Source of the DNA: Thiofilum flexile DSM 14609
GTDB taxonomy: Bacteria; Pseudomonadota; Gammaproteobacteria; Thiotrichales; Thiotrichaceae
Direction: 5' to 3'
Length of the DNA stretch: 61,450 bases
Assembly: GCF_000380185.1 (NCBI RefSeq)
Contig: NZ_KB904756.1
Span: 1-61,450, forward strand
The notes below the pieces were generated by a model. It saw only the letters and a program-made list of their open reading frames with translations. It searched no databases and was not told the DNA's origin. Made by a program: the position numbers and the translations under genes. This document shows, piece after piece, positions 24,629 through 34,045 of this stretch (position 1 is its first letter; the number at the start of each line of letters is the position of its first letter).

Positions 24629-25435
24629 ATGAAACTATTTCAATTATTATTAATAATGTTCTGCCTGCTGTGGGGTATTGAGGCTAATGCTAAAACTATC
24701 GTACTGATTCACGGTTTTCAAGCCAAAGGCATGGACTGGCGCACTAATCGTGTGGCTCAAGGCTTACAAGCAACGGGCTGGATCGATGGGGGACATTGGC
24801 AACCCACTCCGCGTGGCTTATGGAATCCCACCCAGCTCCCCAAGCGCCCGAAGGATGTATTTTATACCATTGACTTACCCTCTACCGCGTTGATTGAGGT
24901 TCAAGCCCAATGGCTAGATAAATACTTGGCTACTATCTATCAACAGCGCGGGGAACCCTTAGAGCTAGTCGCCCACTCAGCCGGAGGGGTGGTCGCCCGT
25001 TATTGGCTCTTAGCTAAACGTCCTATTCCTATTAATACCTTAATGACTATTGCTAGCCCACACGTCGGAACCCCAGTCTCTAATCTTATTACCGATATAA
25101 TGGCAACCCCATGGGGGCGTCTAGCGGATGATTTAGGATTGCGGCCTTTATATGACGCGTCTAGTACCCTATTGCAACAGCTCAGAGAAGAGCGTCCGGG
25201 CAATTTTATGTATTGGCTAAATCATCAAGCCCATCCTAGAATACGCTATATTTCGGTAGTACGTGATAATGAGCGCCCTAGTCAATTTGATTTTATCGTG
25301 CCCTTTTTCAGTCAAAATATGAATAATGTCTATGCGCTGCATGGACGATCTGAGGTATGGGCGAGCAAAGGTAATCACTTTTTGCGTCAAAATGACGGCT
25401 TTGTGATTAATCAAGTGCTCCGTACACCGTTCTAG
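24629..25435 (+). CDS. Secreted alpha/beta-hydrolase, lipase-like
   Basis: 268 aa from ATG 24629, chosen because an AAAGG site lies before it and the signal peptide (MKLFQLLLIMFCLLW, ending near ANA) then begins cleanly. The mature part opens with TIVLIHGFQAKGMDW (oxyanion HG) and has the nucleophile elbow AHSAGG (Ser in VAHSAGGVVAR); a late His in GNHFL may complete the triad. This resembles bacterial lipases and PGAP1-type hydrolases. Substrate unknown. Monocistronic. Confidence 0.78.
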   Translation: MKLFQLLLIMFCLLWGIEANAKTIVLIHGFQAKGMDWRTNRVAQGLQATGWIDGGHWQPTPRGLWNPTQLPKRPKDVFYTIDLPSTALIEVQAQWLDKYLATIYQQRGEPLELVAHSAGGVVARYWLLAKRPIPINTLMTIASPHVGTPVSNLITDIMATPWGRLADDLGLRPLYDASSTLLQQLREERPGNFMYWLNHQAHPRIRYISVVRDNERPSQFDFIVPFFSQNMNNVYALHGRSEVWASKGNHFLRQNDGFVINQVLRTPF

Positions 25436-25478
25436 CAACCTTATTTTTATGGCTCTATCTAGCCCCATTCAGGGAGCT

Positions 25479-25487
25479 TGCTATAAT
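25479..25487 (+). promoter_or_regulatory. Extended -10 element
   Basis: TTGCTATAAT gives an extended -10 (TGC before TATAAT at 25482-25487). It stands 41 bp before the ATG of the next membrane protein. The -35 is weak. Confidence 0.5.
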
Positions 25488-25527
25488 CCGTTGGTATTAA
25501 AACAAATGACTTTAGGGGTTCAACAAT

Positions 25528-26175
25528 ATGTTTGAAAAATGGCCTGTAGCAGTAATCATAGCCGTAGTACTGGCCTTTGCATTTCTATTTTGGTTAGTAG
25601 AATACAAAGGTATTGTGCCATCTGAGGTTGGTTTTGGTAGTGCTAAAGTCAAATTCACAGAAACCCAAACCAAAGAACCTGAGCCGTCGGCTCCCGCTAA
25701 TACCAATACGGCAAATACGACTACACCAGAAACCTCTGCCACTAAACCCAGCCAACCAGCCGCACAAAGCGCCCTTCATAAACCCGAAGCGACACCGGAT
25801 CACCCCACCGCTACGACTCAGAATACGCCACCAAAACCTGCGGGTCTCAGCGCACGCCAAGCCATGACCAAATATTTTCAGTATCTTCAAGATGGTCAAT
25901 ACCCTGCTGCTCATACCCTATTTAAAGTGCAAGAAAATGGTACTAAACAAACCCTTGAAGAGTTTGAAACCTTTTGGAAAGCGATACCCGATTTTAAGTG
26001 GACTATTACCAAAGACTACGAAAGTGGTAATTTTGCGTGGGTCGATTTAACCCTCCATCACTCCAGTTTTCCCAAACCACAGCTATGGAAATACTCCTTT
26101 AGACGCAGCACGCAAGTCCCGGAGCTTAAACCTTTTGGGTATTGGGGGGTCAGTAATATTGAGAGCATTAAGTGA
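25528..26175 (+). CDS. Single-TM protein with Pro/Thr-rich linker and NTF2-like domain
   Basis: 215 aa. A membrane anchor (residues 6-24) is followed by a long low-complexity Pro/Thr/Ala linker (about 48-108) and a C-terminal domain (about 112-215) rich in Trp and Tyr. The tail (AMTKYFQYLQDGQYPAAHTLF start) has the pattern of NTF2-like/DUF4878 domains. No function is known. The linker suggests the domain reaches into the periplasm. Confidence 0.62.
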   Translation: MFEKWPVAVIIAVVLAFAFLFWLVEYKGIVPSEVGFGSAKVKFTETQTKEPEPSAPANTNTANTTTPETSATKPSQPAAQSALHKPEATPDHPTATTQNTPPKPAGLSARQAMTKYFQYLQDGQYPAAHTLFKVQENGTKQTLEEFETFWKAIPDFKWTITKDYESGNFAWVDLTLHHSSFPKPQLWKYSFRRSTQVPELKPFGYWGVSNIESIK

Positions 26176-26232
26176 CACTGTCCCTAGGGTGGTGTTAAGA
26201 TGGATGCACAGGGTCGGCACGCTATAACGTGA

Positions 26233-26238
26233 TATAAT
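26233..26238 (+). promoter_or_regulatory. -10 box before tonB
   Basis: A TATAAT lies 28 bp upstream of the tonB ATG (26267). No convincing -35 partner is seen, so this is a weak call. Confidence 0.35.
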
Positions 26239-26266
26239 AATTTTAAGCCAGCAGTTGATTAGCACT

Positions 26267-27145
26267 ATGGATACTACGTTTGGATATTCTTCACCATTAC
26301 ACTCACCACTCATTAAGACTTTACCGGTAGCTATATTGCTACATGTATTAGTGTTATTTGGAGTTACCTTTGTACCGGACTATATCCCTAATGTGCGTTC
26401 AGCACCTACGTTAGATATTACCTTAGTACAAACTCATAGCGAGCAAGCCCCCGATCAAGTAAAGTTCTTAGCTCAAGCCAATCAAGAAGCCAGCGGTTCA
26501 ACCGATCAGGATCATCGTCCTACCAGCCCACTCGCGGCGCTACAAGTAGAACCTACCGAGGGGATTGCCCCCTTAAAATCTACGGCGAGTGCGCCCGATG
26601 TATTTCCTAAATTACAGCCCCAAATTTTGACCACTAAAGGTGAAACCTATGAACATGTGGACAAATCCCCTGAGCTGCAAGAGGATGAGTTAGAAAAACC
26701 CATTGATGAAGAGCGGGCAGATCAAACCGCTGAAATCGCGCAATTACTCGCTGAAATGGACGAAGAAGAGGCGCGTTATGCTCGCCGTCCACGGGTACAT
26801 TTTATTGATGCGGTCAGTGCTAAAAGTGTGATCGAAGCACAATATATTGATGAGTGGGTTCAAAAAATCGAACGGGTAGGTAATATTAACTTTCCAGAAG
26901 AGGCGATTAAGCGCCACTTAAATGGTAAATTGATTTTAAATACCACTTTAGACCATAACGGCAATGTAGTGAGTGTGCATGTTGATGTATCATCAGGGTT
27001 TGATGTGTTGGATAGAGCAGCAGTGCGTATTGTGGAATTAGCCTCCCCCTATCCCCCTTTGCCAATGCCCATTCGCGAAAAGTGGGATCAGCTCAATATT
27101 ACTCGTACTTGGTTATTTAAAAGTGGGACAATTAATACTGAATAA
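26267..27145 (+). CDS. TonB-family energy transducer, TonB3-like position
   Basis: 292 aa from ATG 26267 (a TTG at 26255 has no better site). One membrane segment (about residues 16-37), a long acidic spacer (about 45-180) with no classical Pro-Lys repeat, and a C-terminal TonB fold (about 185-290, with GKLILNTTLDHNGNVVSVHV and SSGFDVLDRAAVRIVE). No exbBD adjoins. The order tonB-yqgE-yqgF-pyrR-pyrB-pyrC' equals the Pseudomonas tonB3 locus, where TonB3 is needed for twitching; that role here is inference. Confidence 0.82.
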   Translation: MDTTFGYSSPLHSPLIKTLPVAILLHVLVLFGVTFVPDYIPNVRSAPTLDITLVQTHSEQAPDQVKFLAQANQEASGSTDQDHRPTSPLAALQVEPTEGIAPLKSTASAPDVFPKLQPQILTTKGETYEHVDKSPELQEDELEKPIDEERADQTAEIAQLLAEMDEEEARYARRPRVHFIDAVSAKSVIEAQYIDEWVQKIERVGNINFPEEAIKRHLNGKLILNTTLDHNGNVVSVHVDVSSGFDVLDRAAVRIVELASPYPPLPMPIREKWDQLNITRTWLFKSGTINTE

Positions 27146-27146
27146 T

Positions 27147-27710
27147 ATGGATTCAATACCAACCTTCCGTAATCAATTACTTATCGCTATGCCTGCGATG
27201 CGTGATCCCCAGTTTACGCATACCGTGACACTCGTTTGTCAGCATGACGAAGAGGGTGCCTTTGGCTTAACTATTAATCGCCCCACGGACTTAAAACTGC
27301 AGGCCTTAATGCAGCAATTAGATATTGAGCTAGAGGATGAACAGCTACAAAAACAATTAGTGCTCAGTGGAGGACCTGTGCAAACCGAACAAGGTTTTGT
27401 CTTGCATGACTCCCATCATCCTTGGGAAAGTACTATGCGGGTTGCAGATGATCTCTTTATCACCTCCTCCAAAGATATTTTAGTGGATATTGCCAAAGGC
27501 CAAGGCCCTGAGTACTTTTTATTAGTATTAGGCTGCTCTGGTTGGGAAGCCGGTCAATTAGAACAAGAAATCAAAGATAATGTGTGGCTCACCTGTCCGG
27601 CTACCCATGAATTGATTTTCACTATGCCCTATCCGCATCGTTGGCGCGGTGCAGCGGCGACTTTAGGGGTAGATGTTAATTTACTGGGTGTCACCGCAGG
27701 TCACGCCTAA
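27147..27710 (+). CDS. yqgE: YqgE/AlgH family protein
   Basis: 187 aa from ATG 27147, one base after the tonB stop; a longer frame would overlap tonB. It is the conserved UPF0301 family with FRNQLLIAMPAMRDPQF at the start and GGPVQTEQGFVLH in the middle, ending in the aromatic PYPHRWRGAAATLGV block. Called algH in Pseudomonas, where it was first linked to alginate regulation; biochemical function is unresolved. It overlaps yqgF by one base. Confidence 0.9.
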   Translation: MDSIPTFRNQLLIAMPAMRDPQFTHTVTLVCQHDEEGAFGLTINRPTDLKLQALMQQLDIELEDEQLQKQLVLSGGPVQTEQGFVLHDSHHPWESTMRVADDLFITSSKDILVDIAKGQGPEYFLLVLGCSGWEAGQLEQEIKDNVWLTCPATHELIFTMPYPHRWRGAAATLGVDVNLLGVTAGHA

Positions 27711-28147
27711 TGATGATCGTATTAGGCTTTGATTATGGTAAAAATCGCACCGGTGTTGCGCTAGCCAATACTCTGACTGGTCTTGCTACCCCATTAGGCA
27801 TACTCTATGCCCAAAAAGGGGAGCCTGATTGGATAGGCATTCAAAACCATATTGAAACATGGAAACCTAGCCTATTAGTGGTGGGTATGCCACAGAAATT
27901 GGATGGCTCGGACAGTGCCATGAAAGAGGCTATCCTCTTATTTGCTAAGCGCTTGGAGCGTAAAACTCAGTTACCGGTGCAGCTCGCCAATGAGCAACTC
28001 ACCTCCCAAGAAGCGAATCAGCGCCTGATTTCAGCCCGTCAAGCCGGGCGTAAGCGCAAAATTCGTAAAGAGGAAATCGATCAGTTAGCGGCTGCGATTA
28101 TTTTAGAGAATTGGATGCTGGAGACTTCCTATGGTCAAAACGTATGA
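27710..28147 (+). CDS. ruvX: Holliday junction resolvase-like protein YqgF/RuvX
   Basis: 145 aa, RNase H-fold protein. GFDYGKNRTGVA near residue 5 (catalytic Asp), VVGMPQKLDGS near 57 and the late KEEIDQLAAAIILE are the YqgF signature. It processes 16S rRNA 5' ends and/or resolves junctions in other bacteria. It overlaps yqgE by one base and pyrR by 17 bases, so the unit is translationally coupled. Confidence 0.9.
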   Translation: MMIVLGFDYGKNRTGVALANTLTGLATPLGILYAQKGEPDWIGIQNHIETWKPSLLVVGMPQKLDGSDSAMKEAILLFAKRLERKTQLPVQLANEQLTSQEANQRLISARQAGRKRKIRKEEIDQLAAAIILENWMLETSYGQNV

Positions 28148-28640
28148 TCTACAGGCTTTATTAGCTCAACTAGAACAACAGCTAAGAAGCTATATTCAAG
28201 AGCATCAATTAGATAATCCCGTACTAGTGGGTATTCATACCTCTGGAGTGTGGTTGGCTCAGGAGTTATACCAGCGCCTCGGCTTGCCAGAAATACCCGG
28301 ACAATTAGATGTGAGTTTTTACCGTGATGATTTACAGCTCTCTGGTTTACCAAAAATCAAACAACCCTCACGCATGCCAATTCAGATCGATGATCGCAAT
28401 ATATTGTTAGTAGATGATATTTTATATAGCGGACGTACTGTGCGGGCGGCGATGAATGAATTATTTGATTATGGACGTCCGAAAACGATTACCCTAGTCG
28501 TATTAGTCTCACGTGGCGGGCGTGAGCTGCCTATTGAGGCGCAGGTGTGTGCCCTACACGAAGAACCGGGGCTGGATAAGGTCTATGTGATTGAAGGGCC
28601 GGAGCCTTTACATATGACCCTAGTAGATCGTACTGCCTAA
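28131..28640 (+). CDS. pyrR: PyrR-type uracil phosphoribosyltransferase / pyrimidine regulator
   Basis: 169 aa. The PRPP-binding loop reads ILLVDDILYSGRTVRAA (near 87-103). PyrR binds UMP/UTP-sensitive RNA or acts as a UPRTase. In Pseudomonas-like gammaproteobacteria the pyrR-pyrB-pyrC' order is fixed. It overlaps ruvX by 17 bp. No anti-antiterminator stem was recognised between pyrR and pyrB, so an RNA-binding role in this organism is unproven. Confidence 0.9.
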   Translation: MVKTYDLQALLAQLEQQLRSYIQEHQLDNPVLVGIHTSGVWLAQELYQRLGLPEIPGQLDVSFYRDDLQLSGLPKIKQPSRMPIQIDDRNILLVDDILYSGRTVRAAMNELFDYGRPKTITLVVLVSRGGRELPIEAQVCALHEEPGLDKVYVIEGPEPLHMTLVDRTA

Positions 28641-28720
28641 ACTATATTCAGCGCGGTAATTCCACCGTTTTCAAGGGTTATTTAGGGAAAATTCGCCTTA
28701 GATACTGATTAAGTATTTAT

Positions 28721-28729
28721 CCCCCCCCC
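28721..28729 (+). promoter_or_regulatory. C9 homopolymer in the pyrB leader
   Basis: Nine consecutive C lie 7 to 15 bp downstream of a TATTTA -10-like hexamer (28714-28719). A start within the run is possible. C-tract initiation with CTP/GTP-sensitive start choice or reiterative synthesis is established for enteric pyrC/pyrD and Bacillus pyrG; here it is a candidate only. Confidence 0.35.
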
Positions 28730-28777
28730 GCAAAAGAGTAACATGGCGCGAATTTAACTAGATTGCTCTGATTGCTG

Positions 28778-29767
28778 ATGTATAAGCATCTTACTCCCGG
28801 TGCGCTACCGTCCTCTATGCAACTATCAAACGATGGTCGCTTACGCCATTTTCTCACTATTGAAGGATTGTCTCCCTTATTATTAGAGGAAATCCTTGAT
28901 CGTGCGGAACAATTCCTCTCCTTACCTGAAAAGCAGCAGAAAAAAGCCCCCTTACTGCGCGGTAAGACGGTGATGAATCTGTTTTTTGAAAATTCTACCC
29001 GTACCCGTGTGACCTTTGAGATTGCGGCTCAACGCCTTGGTGCTGATGTGACGAGTTTAGATATTCGTACTTCATCGGCCTCTAAAGGCGAGACCTTACT
29101 CGATACCATACGCAACCTTGAGGCCATGAATGCCGATATGTTTGTGGTCAGACACGAGCATGCGGGTGCCGCGCACTTTATTGCCCGTTATGCCGCTCCT
29201 CATGTCAGCGTCTTAAATGCGGGGGATGGACGTCATGCCCACCCTACTCAGGCGATGCTAGATATGTTTACCATCCGCAAGCATAAGGGCGAATTTCCTC
29301 CCTTAAAGGTCGCGATAGTGGGTGATATTCTCCACTCGCGAGTGGCTCGCTCGAATATTCATGCCTTAAATACGCTGAGCACAGGTGAAGTGCGGGTCAT
29401 TGCGCCTAAAACACTCTTACCCTTTGATGTAGAAAAAATGGGCGTTAAGGTTTATACCGATATGGATGAAGGGTTGCGGGATGTGGATGTTGTTATTATG
29501 CTCCGCCTGCAACGTGAGCGCATGGGAAGTGCTTTATTACCGTCTGAACGTGAGTTTTTTAGGCTTTATGGTTTAACTGAAAAGCGTTTAGAACTTACCA
29601 AACTGGATGCCATTGTCATGCACCCAGGGCCGATTAATCGTGGGATAGAAATTGCTAGCAGTGTTGCCGATGGGCCTCGTTCGGTGATTCTACAGCAGGT
29701 TACTAATGGTATTGCAGTACGTATGGCGGTGATGGCAATGATTATGGGTTCGGGAGGTATGGCATGA
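28778..29767 (+). CDS. pyrB: Aspartate carbamoyltransferase catalytic chain
   Basis: 329 aa from ATG 28778. It makes carbamoyl-aspartate, the first committed step of pyrimidine synthesis. [13 protein letters not shown] (about 71-83) is the carbamoyl-phosphate loop; HPTQAMLD and LRLQRERM are the second and aspartate loops. The length and the adjoining pyrC' mark the class A ATCase of Pseudomonas, in which the inactive dihydroorotase chain is needed for assembly. It overlaps pyrC' by 4 bp (ATGA). Confidence 0.95.
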   Translation: MYKHLTPGALPSSMQLSNDGRLRHFLTIEGLSPLLLEEILDRAEQFLSLPEKQQKKAPLLRGKTVMNLFFENSTRTRVTFEIAAQRLGADVTSLDIRTSSASKGETLLDTIRNLEAMNADMFVVRHEHAGAAHFIARYAAPHVSVLNAGDGRHAHPTQAMLDMFTIRKHKGEFPPLKVAIVGDILHSRVARSNIHALNTLSTGEVRVIAPKTLLPFDVEKMGVKVYTDMDEGLRDVDVVIMLRLQRERMGSALLPSEREFFRLYGLTEKRLELTKLDAIVMHPGPINRGIEIASSVADGPRSVILQQVTNGIAVRMAVMAMIMGSGGMA

Positions 29768-31032
29768 AAACCGTCATTCATAATGCACGCTTATTAGGAT
29801 GTACTACTAAAGCCGCTGGTTATATCAATAGCTTAGGTATCATTGAGGATAAGATTGCCTTTATAGGTGAAGAGCCACAGGGATTTAATGCCGAGCAGTC
29901 TATTGATGCAAAGGGTTTAATGCTAATGCCCGGTTGCGTGGATTTAGCGGCTTGGCTACGTGAACCCAGTTTGGACTCACTGACTAGTGAAACCTATGCA
30001 GCACTTGCCAGCGGCATTACTACCCTCACCTATCAACCTGAGCAGGCAGCGATGGTGGGGAATTCGGCGCAATTTAATCTGATTCAAGATATTAATCAGG
30101 CTCTAGGTCATGCCCATATTCGCGTATTGGGTAATCTCACACTTGATCTACAGGGCGAACGCCTTAGTAATATGGGCAGCCTCAAGCGTGCGGGTTGTGT
30201 TGGTGTCACTAATGGCTGGCAACCGCTCCAAAGTTTGCGGGTACAACGCTTAGCAATGGAATATGCCTCTACCCATAATATTACCGTCTTTATCTATCCT
30301 CTAGAGCTAGCTTTAGCCGCAGGAGGCGTAGTCCACGAGGGTGCTGTAGCGAGTCGTTTAGGTTTTGCCGCGATTCCTTCTGCCGCTGAAACGGTTGCTA
30401 TTGCCCAAACGCTGGCTTTGATTGAAATGACGGGCACCCGTGTACATTTTTGCCGCCTCTCGACAGAGGGCAGTGTACGCCTGATTCGCCAAGCCAAAGC
30501 ACAGGGTTTGCCCGTGACTGCTGATGTGGCAGCTCATCAATTATTTCTCACCGAAATGGATATTGCAGACTTTAATCCCCTTTGCCATGTGCGCCCGCCC
30601 CTACGCGCGGAACGGGATCGTGAAGCACTGATTCAAGGCTTGGCTGATAATACCATTGATGCCATTTGCTCGGATCACCAACCACATGAAATTGATGCTA
30701 AGTTAGCCCCCTTCCAACAGACTGAACCCGGTATTTCTGCCTTAGAAACCTTATTACCCTTAACCCTACGTTTGGTCGAACAAGGGTATTTATCCTTAGA
30801 GCAAGCGATTGCTAAAGTCACCTCTGCACCGGCTAGGATCATTAATGACCCAGCAGGTAAATTGCAGGTGGGTGCTCCAGCCGATCTAGTCATCTTAGAT
30901 CCAGATTATTTATGGACTTTAGAACTAGACTCTATGCTCAGCCAAGGTAAAAACACGCCCTTTGCGGGTTGGAGCTTTAATGGCAAAGTGACTCAGGCGT
31001 GGCTAAGTGGACGCCCTATTTATCGTATGTAA
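29764..31032 (+). CDS. pyrX: Dihydroorotase-like subunit PyrC' (non-catalytic)
   Basis: 422 aa of the dihydroorotase fold. The metal-binding HxH of active enzymes is gone: where the family has D-x-H-x-H-x-R-E-P, this reads DLAAWLREP (near residue 60). SDHQPHE, carrying the late Asp, is kept (near 300). This is the pattern of the structural PyrC'/PyrX chain that associates with PyrB in class A ATCase. The ATGA overlap with pyrB supports co-production. A separate active pyrC must exist elsewhere. Confidence 0.9.
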   Translation: MKTVIHNARLLGCTTKAAGYINSLGIIEDKIAFIGEEPQGFNAEQSIDAKGLMLMPGCVDLAAWLREPSLDSLTSETYAALASGITTLTYQPEQAAMVGNSAQFNLIQDINQALGHAHIRVLGNLTLDLQGERLSNMGSLKRAGCVGVTNGWQPLQSLRVQRLAMEYASTHNITVFIYPLELALAAGGVVHEGAVASRLGFAAIPSAAETVAIAQTLALIEMTGTRVHFCRLSTEGSVRLIRQAKAQGLPVTADVAAHQLFLTEMDIADFNPLCHVRPPLRAERDREALIQGLADNTIDAICSDHQPHEIDAKLAPFQQTEPGISALETLLPLTLRLVEQGYLSLEQAIAKVTSAPARIINDPAGKLQVGAPADLVILDPDYLWTLELDSMLSQGKNTPFAGWSFNGKVTQAWLSGRPIYRM

Positions 31033-31048
31033 CAGAATTTAAAATAAT

Positions 31049-31510
31049 ATGTTTGAAGTAGCCCTTTACGAGCCAGAAATTCCACCTAATACTGGCAATA
31101 TTATGCGTTTATGTGCCAATACAGGTTGTGTGCTCCACCTTATTCATCCCTTAGGTTTTCAATTAGATGAAAAGCGTTTGCGACGAGCAGGGATGGATTA
31201 TCGTGATTTAGCGGTAGTAAAAGAGCATGAAAGTTTTGCCGCCTTTGCTCAGCATGTGGCTAATAAACGTCTCTTTGCACTGACCACTAAAGCACAGCGC
31301 TCTTACACGGAAGTGACCTTTGAACCAGAGGATATTTTTCTCTTTGGGCCGGAAACACGGGGGTTGCCTGAACCCATTTTAGCCGCCTTGGGAGAGCAGT
31401 GTATACGCTTGCCTATGTTGCCAGAAAGTCGGAGTTTGAACCTATCCAATACCGCTGCCATTGTGGTATATGAGGCGCTACGCCAACAACAGTTTCAAGG
31501 TTTAAGCTAA
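31049..31510 (+). CDS. trmL: tRNA (cytidine/uridine-34-2'-O)-methyltransferase TrmL
   Basis: 153 aa SPOUT-class RNA methyltransferase. EPEIPPNTGNIMRLCANTG (N-terminal RNA-binding loop), LFGPETRGLPE (near 98) and LPMLPESRSLNLSNTAAIVVYE (near 122; knot motifs) are the TrmL signature. It methylates the wobble ribose of tRNA-Leu. It ends one base inside ribF's start (31510). Confidence 0.93.
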   Translation: MFEVALYEPEIPPNTGNIMRLCANTGCVLHLIHPLGFQLDEKRLRRAGMDYRDLAVVKEHESFAAFAQHVANKRLFALTTKAQRSYTEVTFEPEDIFLFGPETRGLPEPILAALGEQCIRLPMLPESRSLNLSNTAAIVVYEALRQQQFQGLS

Positions 31511-32439
31511 TGCGATTAGTGCGCCATCTGACAGATTTCAACGTTGCTAGCCCTAGTGCTGCAACCATTGGCAATTTTGATGGCGTACACCTTGGGCATC
31601 AGCAAGTCATTCAACATGTGATTCAACAAGCTAAGCAACGTGGACTAGTCTCGACCGTGATTAGTTTTGAACCACTCCCTGCTGAGTATTTTCGCAAACC
31701 GCCGCCTAATCGTATTTATCCCTTACGCGATAAAGTGCGCTGTCTACGCCGTGAGCAGTTTGAATACTTTGTATGCCTACGCTTTAATGAGGCACTAGCT
31801 ACTATGCCTGCTGAGGCTTTTGTAGAGCAAATTCTAATCAATCAGTTGCAAGTGCAGTATTTAGTCGTGGGTGATGATTTTCGCTTTGGTGCTGGGCGCA
31901 AGGGTGATTATCAATTATTACAGGACATGGGGCAGCATCATGGTATGCAAGTCCTCGATACGCCTACTGTATTAACGGGTACGCAACGCATTAGCAGCTC
32001 GCTAATTCGTGAATACCTGGCGCAAGCACAGTTGACTGCGGCTAATACTTTATTAGGTAGACCCTATCAACTGTCAGGACGAGTATCCGGCGGACGACGC
32101 TTAGGACGCACCCTTGGCTTTCCGACCCTCAATTTAACTATGCCTGATAATCTCGCCTTACGGCGGGGTGTCTATGTGGTGAAAGTTCATGGGTTAGGTA
32201 CTAAGCCTTATTATGGAGTCGCTAACTTAGGACAACGTCCGACAGTGGGTGGTGAAAATTTGCGTTTTGAGGTACACGTCTTTGACTTTGATCAGACTGT
32301 TTATGGGCAACTGATTCAAGTAGAACCTTTATATTTCCTACGCGATGAACAGAAATTTGCTTCCCTTGATGCACTCAAGGCTCAAATTCAACAGGATAGC
32401 CATCAGGCGCGACACTTATTACAAGAGCAGTCACATTAA
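31510..32439 (+). CDS. ribF: Bifunctional riboflavin kinase / FAD synthetase
   Basis: 309 aa. The N-terminal FAD synthetase (adenylyltransferase) domain has NFDGVHLGHQ (near 20) and a late ISSSLIRE motif. The C-terminal riboflavin kinase domain starts at RVSGGRRLGRTLGFPTLNL. It makes FMN then FAD. It is coupled to trmL by a one-base overlap and convergent with fbp. No FMN riboswitch was seen. Confidence 0.94.
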   Translation: MRLVRHLTDFNVASPSAATIGNFDGVHLGHQQVIQHVIQQAKQRGLVSTVISFEPLPAEYFRKPPPNRIYPLRDKVRCLRREQFEYFVCLRFNEALATMPAEAFVEQILINQLQVQYLVVGDDFRFGAGRKGDYQLLQDMGQHHGMQVLDTPTVLTGTQRISSSLIREYLAQAQLTAANTLLGRPYQLSGRVSGGRRLGRTLGFPTLNLTMPDNLALRRGVYVVKVHGLGTKPYYGVANLGQRPTVGGENLRFEVHVFDFDQTVYGQLIQVEPLYFLRDEQKFASLDALKAQIQQDSHQARHLLQEQSH

Positions 32440-32475
32440 AAATAATGCCACCACTCTAGCTGAACCCATCAATAC

Positions 32476-33489
32476 TTAGCTCTTGTGATAACTATTAACC
32501 CGCTCTACTTCATTTTTCGAGCCTAGAATCACCGGCACCCGTTGATGTAGTGACTTAGGGATAATATCTAGAATGCGCTCATACCCTGTTACTGCAAGGC
32601 CACCGGCTTGCTCTACAATCATACTCATGGGATTAGCCTCATAGAGTAGACGTAGTTTGCCCTCTGTACCTGCTTTCTTCATTCTCGCATCGATGGGATA
32701 CATAAAAATTCCTCCGCGTGTCAGAATTCTATGTACATCCGCCACCATTGACCCCACCCAACGCATATTAAAATCCACACCGCGCACGCCTTCTTTACCC
32801 GCTATGCATTCGTCAATATAGCGCTGTATGGGAGCCTCCCAAAAGCGTTGGTTAGACATATTAATAGCAAACTCGCAAGTATCAACGGGGATCTGCACAT
32901 TTTCTTGCGTGAGAATAAAAGAGCCAGATTCACGATCTAGGGTAAACATGGTCACGCCATACCCGGTCGTCAACACTAATATGGTGGACGGGCCATAGAT
33001 GCAGTATCCCGCCGCAATTTGCTTCACACCCGCTTTACAAAAATCCTCCGCCGCTGGATTCTTTACCCCTTCAGGTGCTCTTAAGATGGAGAAAATCGTG
33101 CCAATAGACACATTCACATCCATATTAGAAGAGCCATCTAGGGGGTCAAAGGTAACTAAGTAACTCCCGCGAATTTTATTGTCGGGTAGATGATAAACCT
33201 CATCCATCTCCTCAGAAGCGAGCGCTGCCACATGACCATTGTTTTGTAGTGCTTCAATAAAGACGTTGTTTGTAATCACGTCCATCTTTTTTTGCTCTTC
33301 GCCTTGGACATTGGCAGAGCCAGCAGAGCCTAAAATACCCACTAAATTACCTTTGCGGGTCAGGCTAGAAATCTTTTTACAGGCAACGGCGATATCATTT
33401 AATAAGGCGGTAAACTCGCCACTCGCTTGATCTGTCTTGCGTTGTTCTTCAATAATATACTGGGTGAGCGTAATACCAATTTCATACAT
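32476..33489 (-). CDS. fbp: Fructose-1,6-bisphosphatase, class 1
   Basis: 337 aa. It removes the 1-phosphate from fructose 1,6-bisphosphate in gluconeogenesis or the Calvin cycle. The metal-binding motif [20 protein letters not shown] (near 109-128) and the [16 protein letters not shown] helix are typical. Its 3' end lies 36 bp from ribF, convergent. A 556-bp gene-poor stretch is upstream. Confidence 0.95.
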   Translation of the reverse strand: MYEIGITLTQYIIEEQRKTDQASGEFTALLNDIAVACKKISSLTRKGNLVGILGSAGSANVQGEEQKKMDVITNNVFIEALQNNGHVAALASEEMDEVYHLPDNKIRGSYLVTFDPLDGSSNMDVNVSIGTIFSILRAPEGVKNPAAEDFCKAGVKQIAAGYCIYGPSTILVLTTGYGVTMFTLDRESGSFILTQENVQIPVDTCEFAINMSNQRFWEAPIQRYIDECIAGKEGVRGVDFNMRWVGSMVADVHRILTRGGIFMYPIDARMKKAGTEGKLRLLYEANPMSMIVEQAGGLAVTGYERILDIIPKSLHQRVPVILGSKNEVERVNSYHKS

Positions 33490-33607
33490 AGCAATCTTCC
33501 AAAAAAGGACTTAAACACTAGGATTGTGCTATACCATACGATAATTGGTTGTATCGGACTAGTTTGCTGGTAATAATAGAGGCTAAGTTATTAAGATGAT
33601 ATAGACC

Positions 33608-33642
33608 AAAAAAAACGGGTTGCACCTTGATGCAGACCCGTT
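33608..33642 (-). terminator. Intrinsic terminator, minus strand, without an obvious gene
   Basis: Minus-strand reading gives an 11-bp stem with one bulge (33642-33631 with 33624-33614) followed by eight T (33615-33608). It is upstream of fbp, so it would end a minus-strand transcript beginning in 33646-34045. No real gene is recognised there. Confidence 0.6.
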
Positions 33643-33973
33643 AGACTTGCGAGGGAGTATTATAATTTTCTTAATAACTAGTTTGAGTGTGTAGTGTCAG
33701 TTTAAAGTTGGCGACGAAGGCCGCCTATCGAATTGAGCCACTAAACTAGAATTCATTAACTAAACTAGTTTGGTTAACCCCATTCGATGACTGTAGGTCG
33801 TAGCCATTTTTAACTTGGTTCAAACAGATTAGAAATTTTCCAAAAAATTTTGCATCTATCAGTAAAGTCAGCGTGCTGGGGTAGGTAAGTGCTGTATTAA
33901 CGCTATATTTGTTTAATATGTGCCACGAAAGAGAAGGGAATGATCCATTGTGGTTCACAGTAAAGCTACCTAG

Positions 33974-33990
33974 ACATTTTATAAAAATGT
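33974..33990 (+). promoter_or_regulatory. Palindrome upstream of the ECF sigma operon
   Basis: ACATTTT-ATA-AAAATGT is a perfect inverted repeat 56 bp before the sigma-factor ATG (34046). It may be an operator or a transcript hairpin. The rest of 33490-34045 has no gene I can support apart from the terminator at 33608-33642. Confidence 0.4.
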
Positions 33991-34045
33991 TTATAAATGG
34001 TATCAAAATATTCAAACCTATCGATAGTTTGAGGCGACATATCCT

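Noticed and set aside
27147-27710. Longer yqgE start at 27123
   Set aside because: It would overlap the end of tonB and adds residues with no family match.
33746-34015. 89-codon minus-strand ORF upstream of fbp
   Set aside because: Low-complexity AT-rich frame without a convincing ribosome site or domain; I prefer a non-coding transcript ending at the 33608 terminator.
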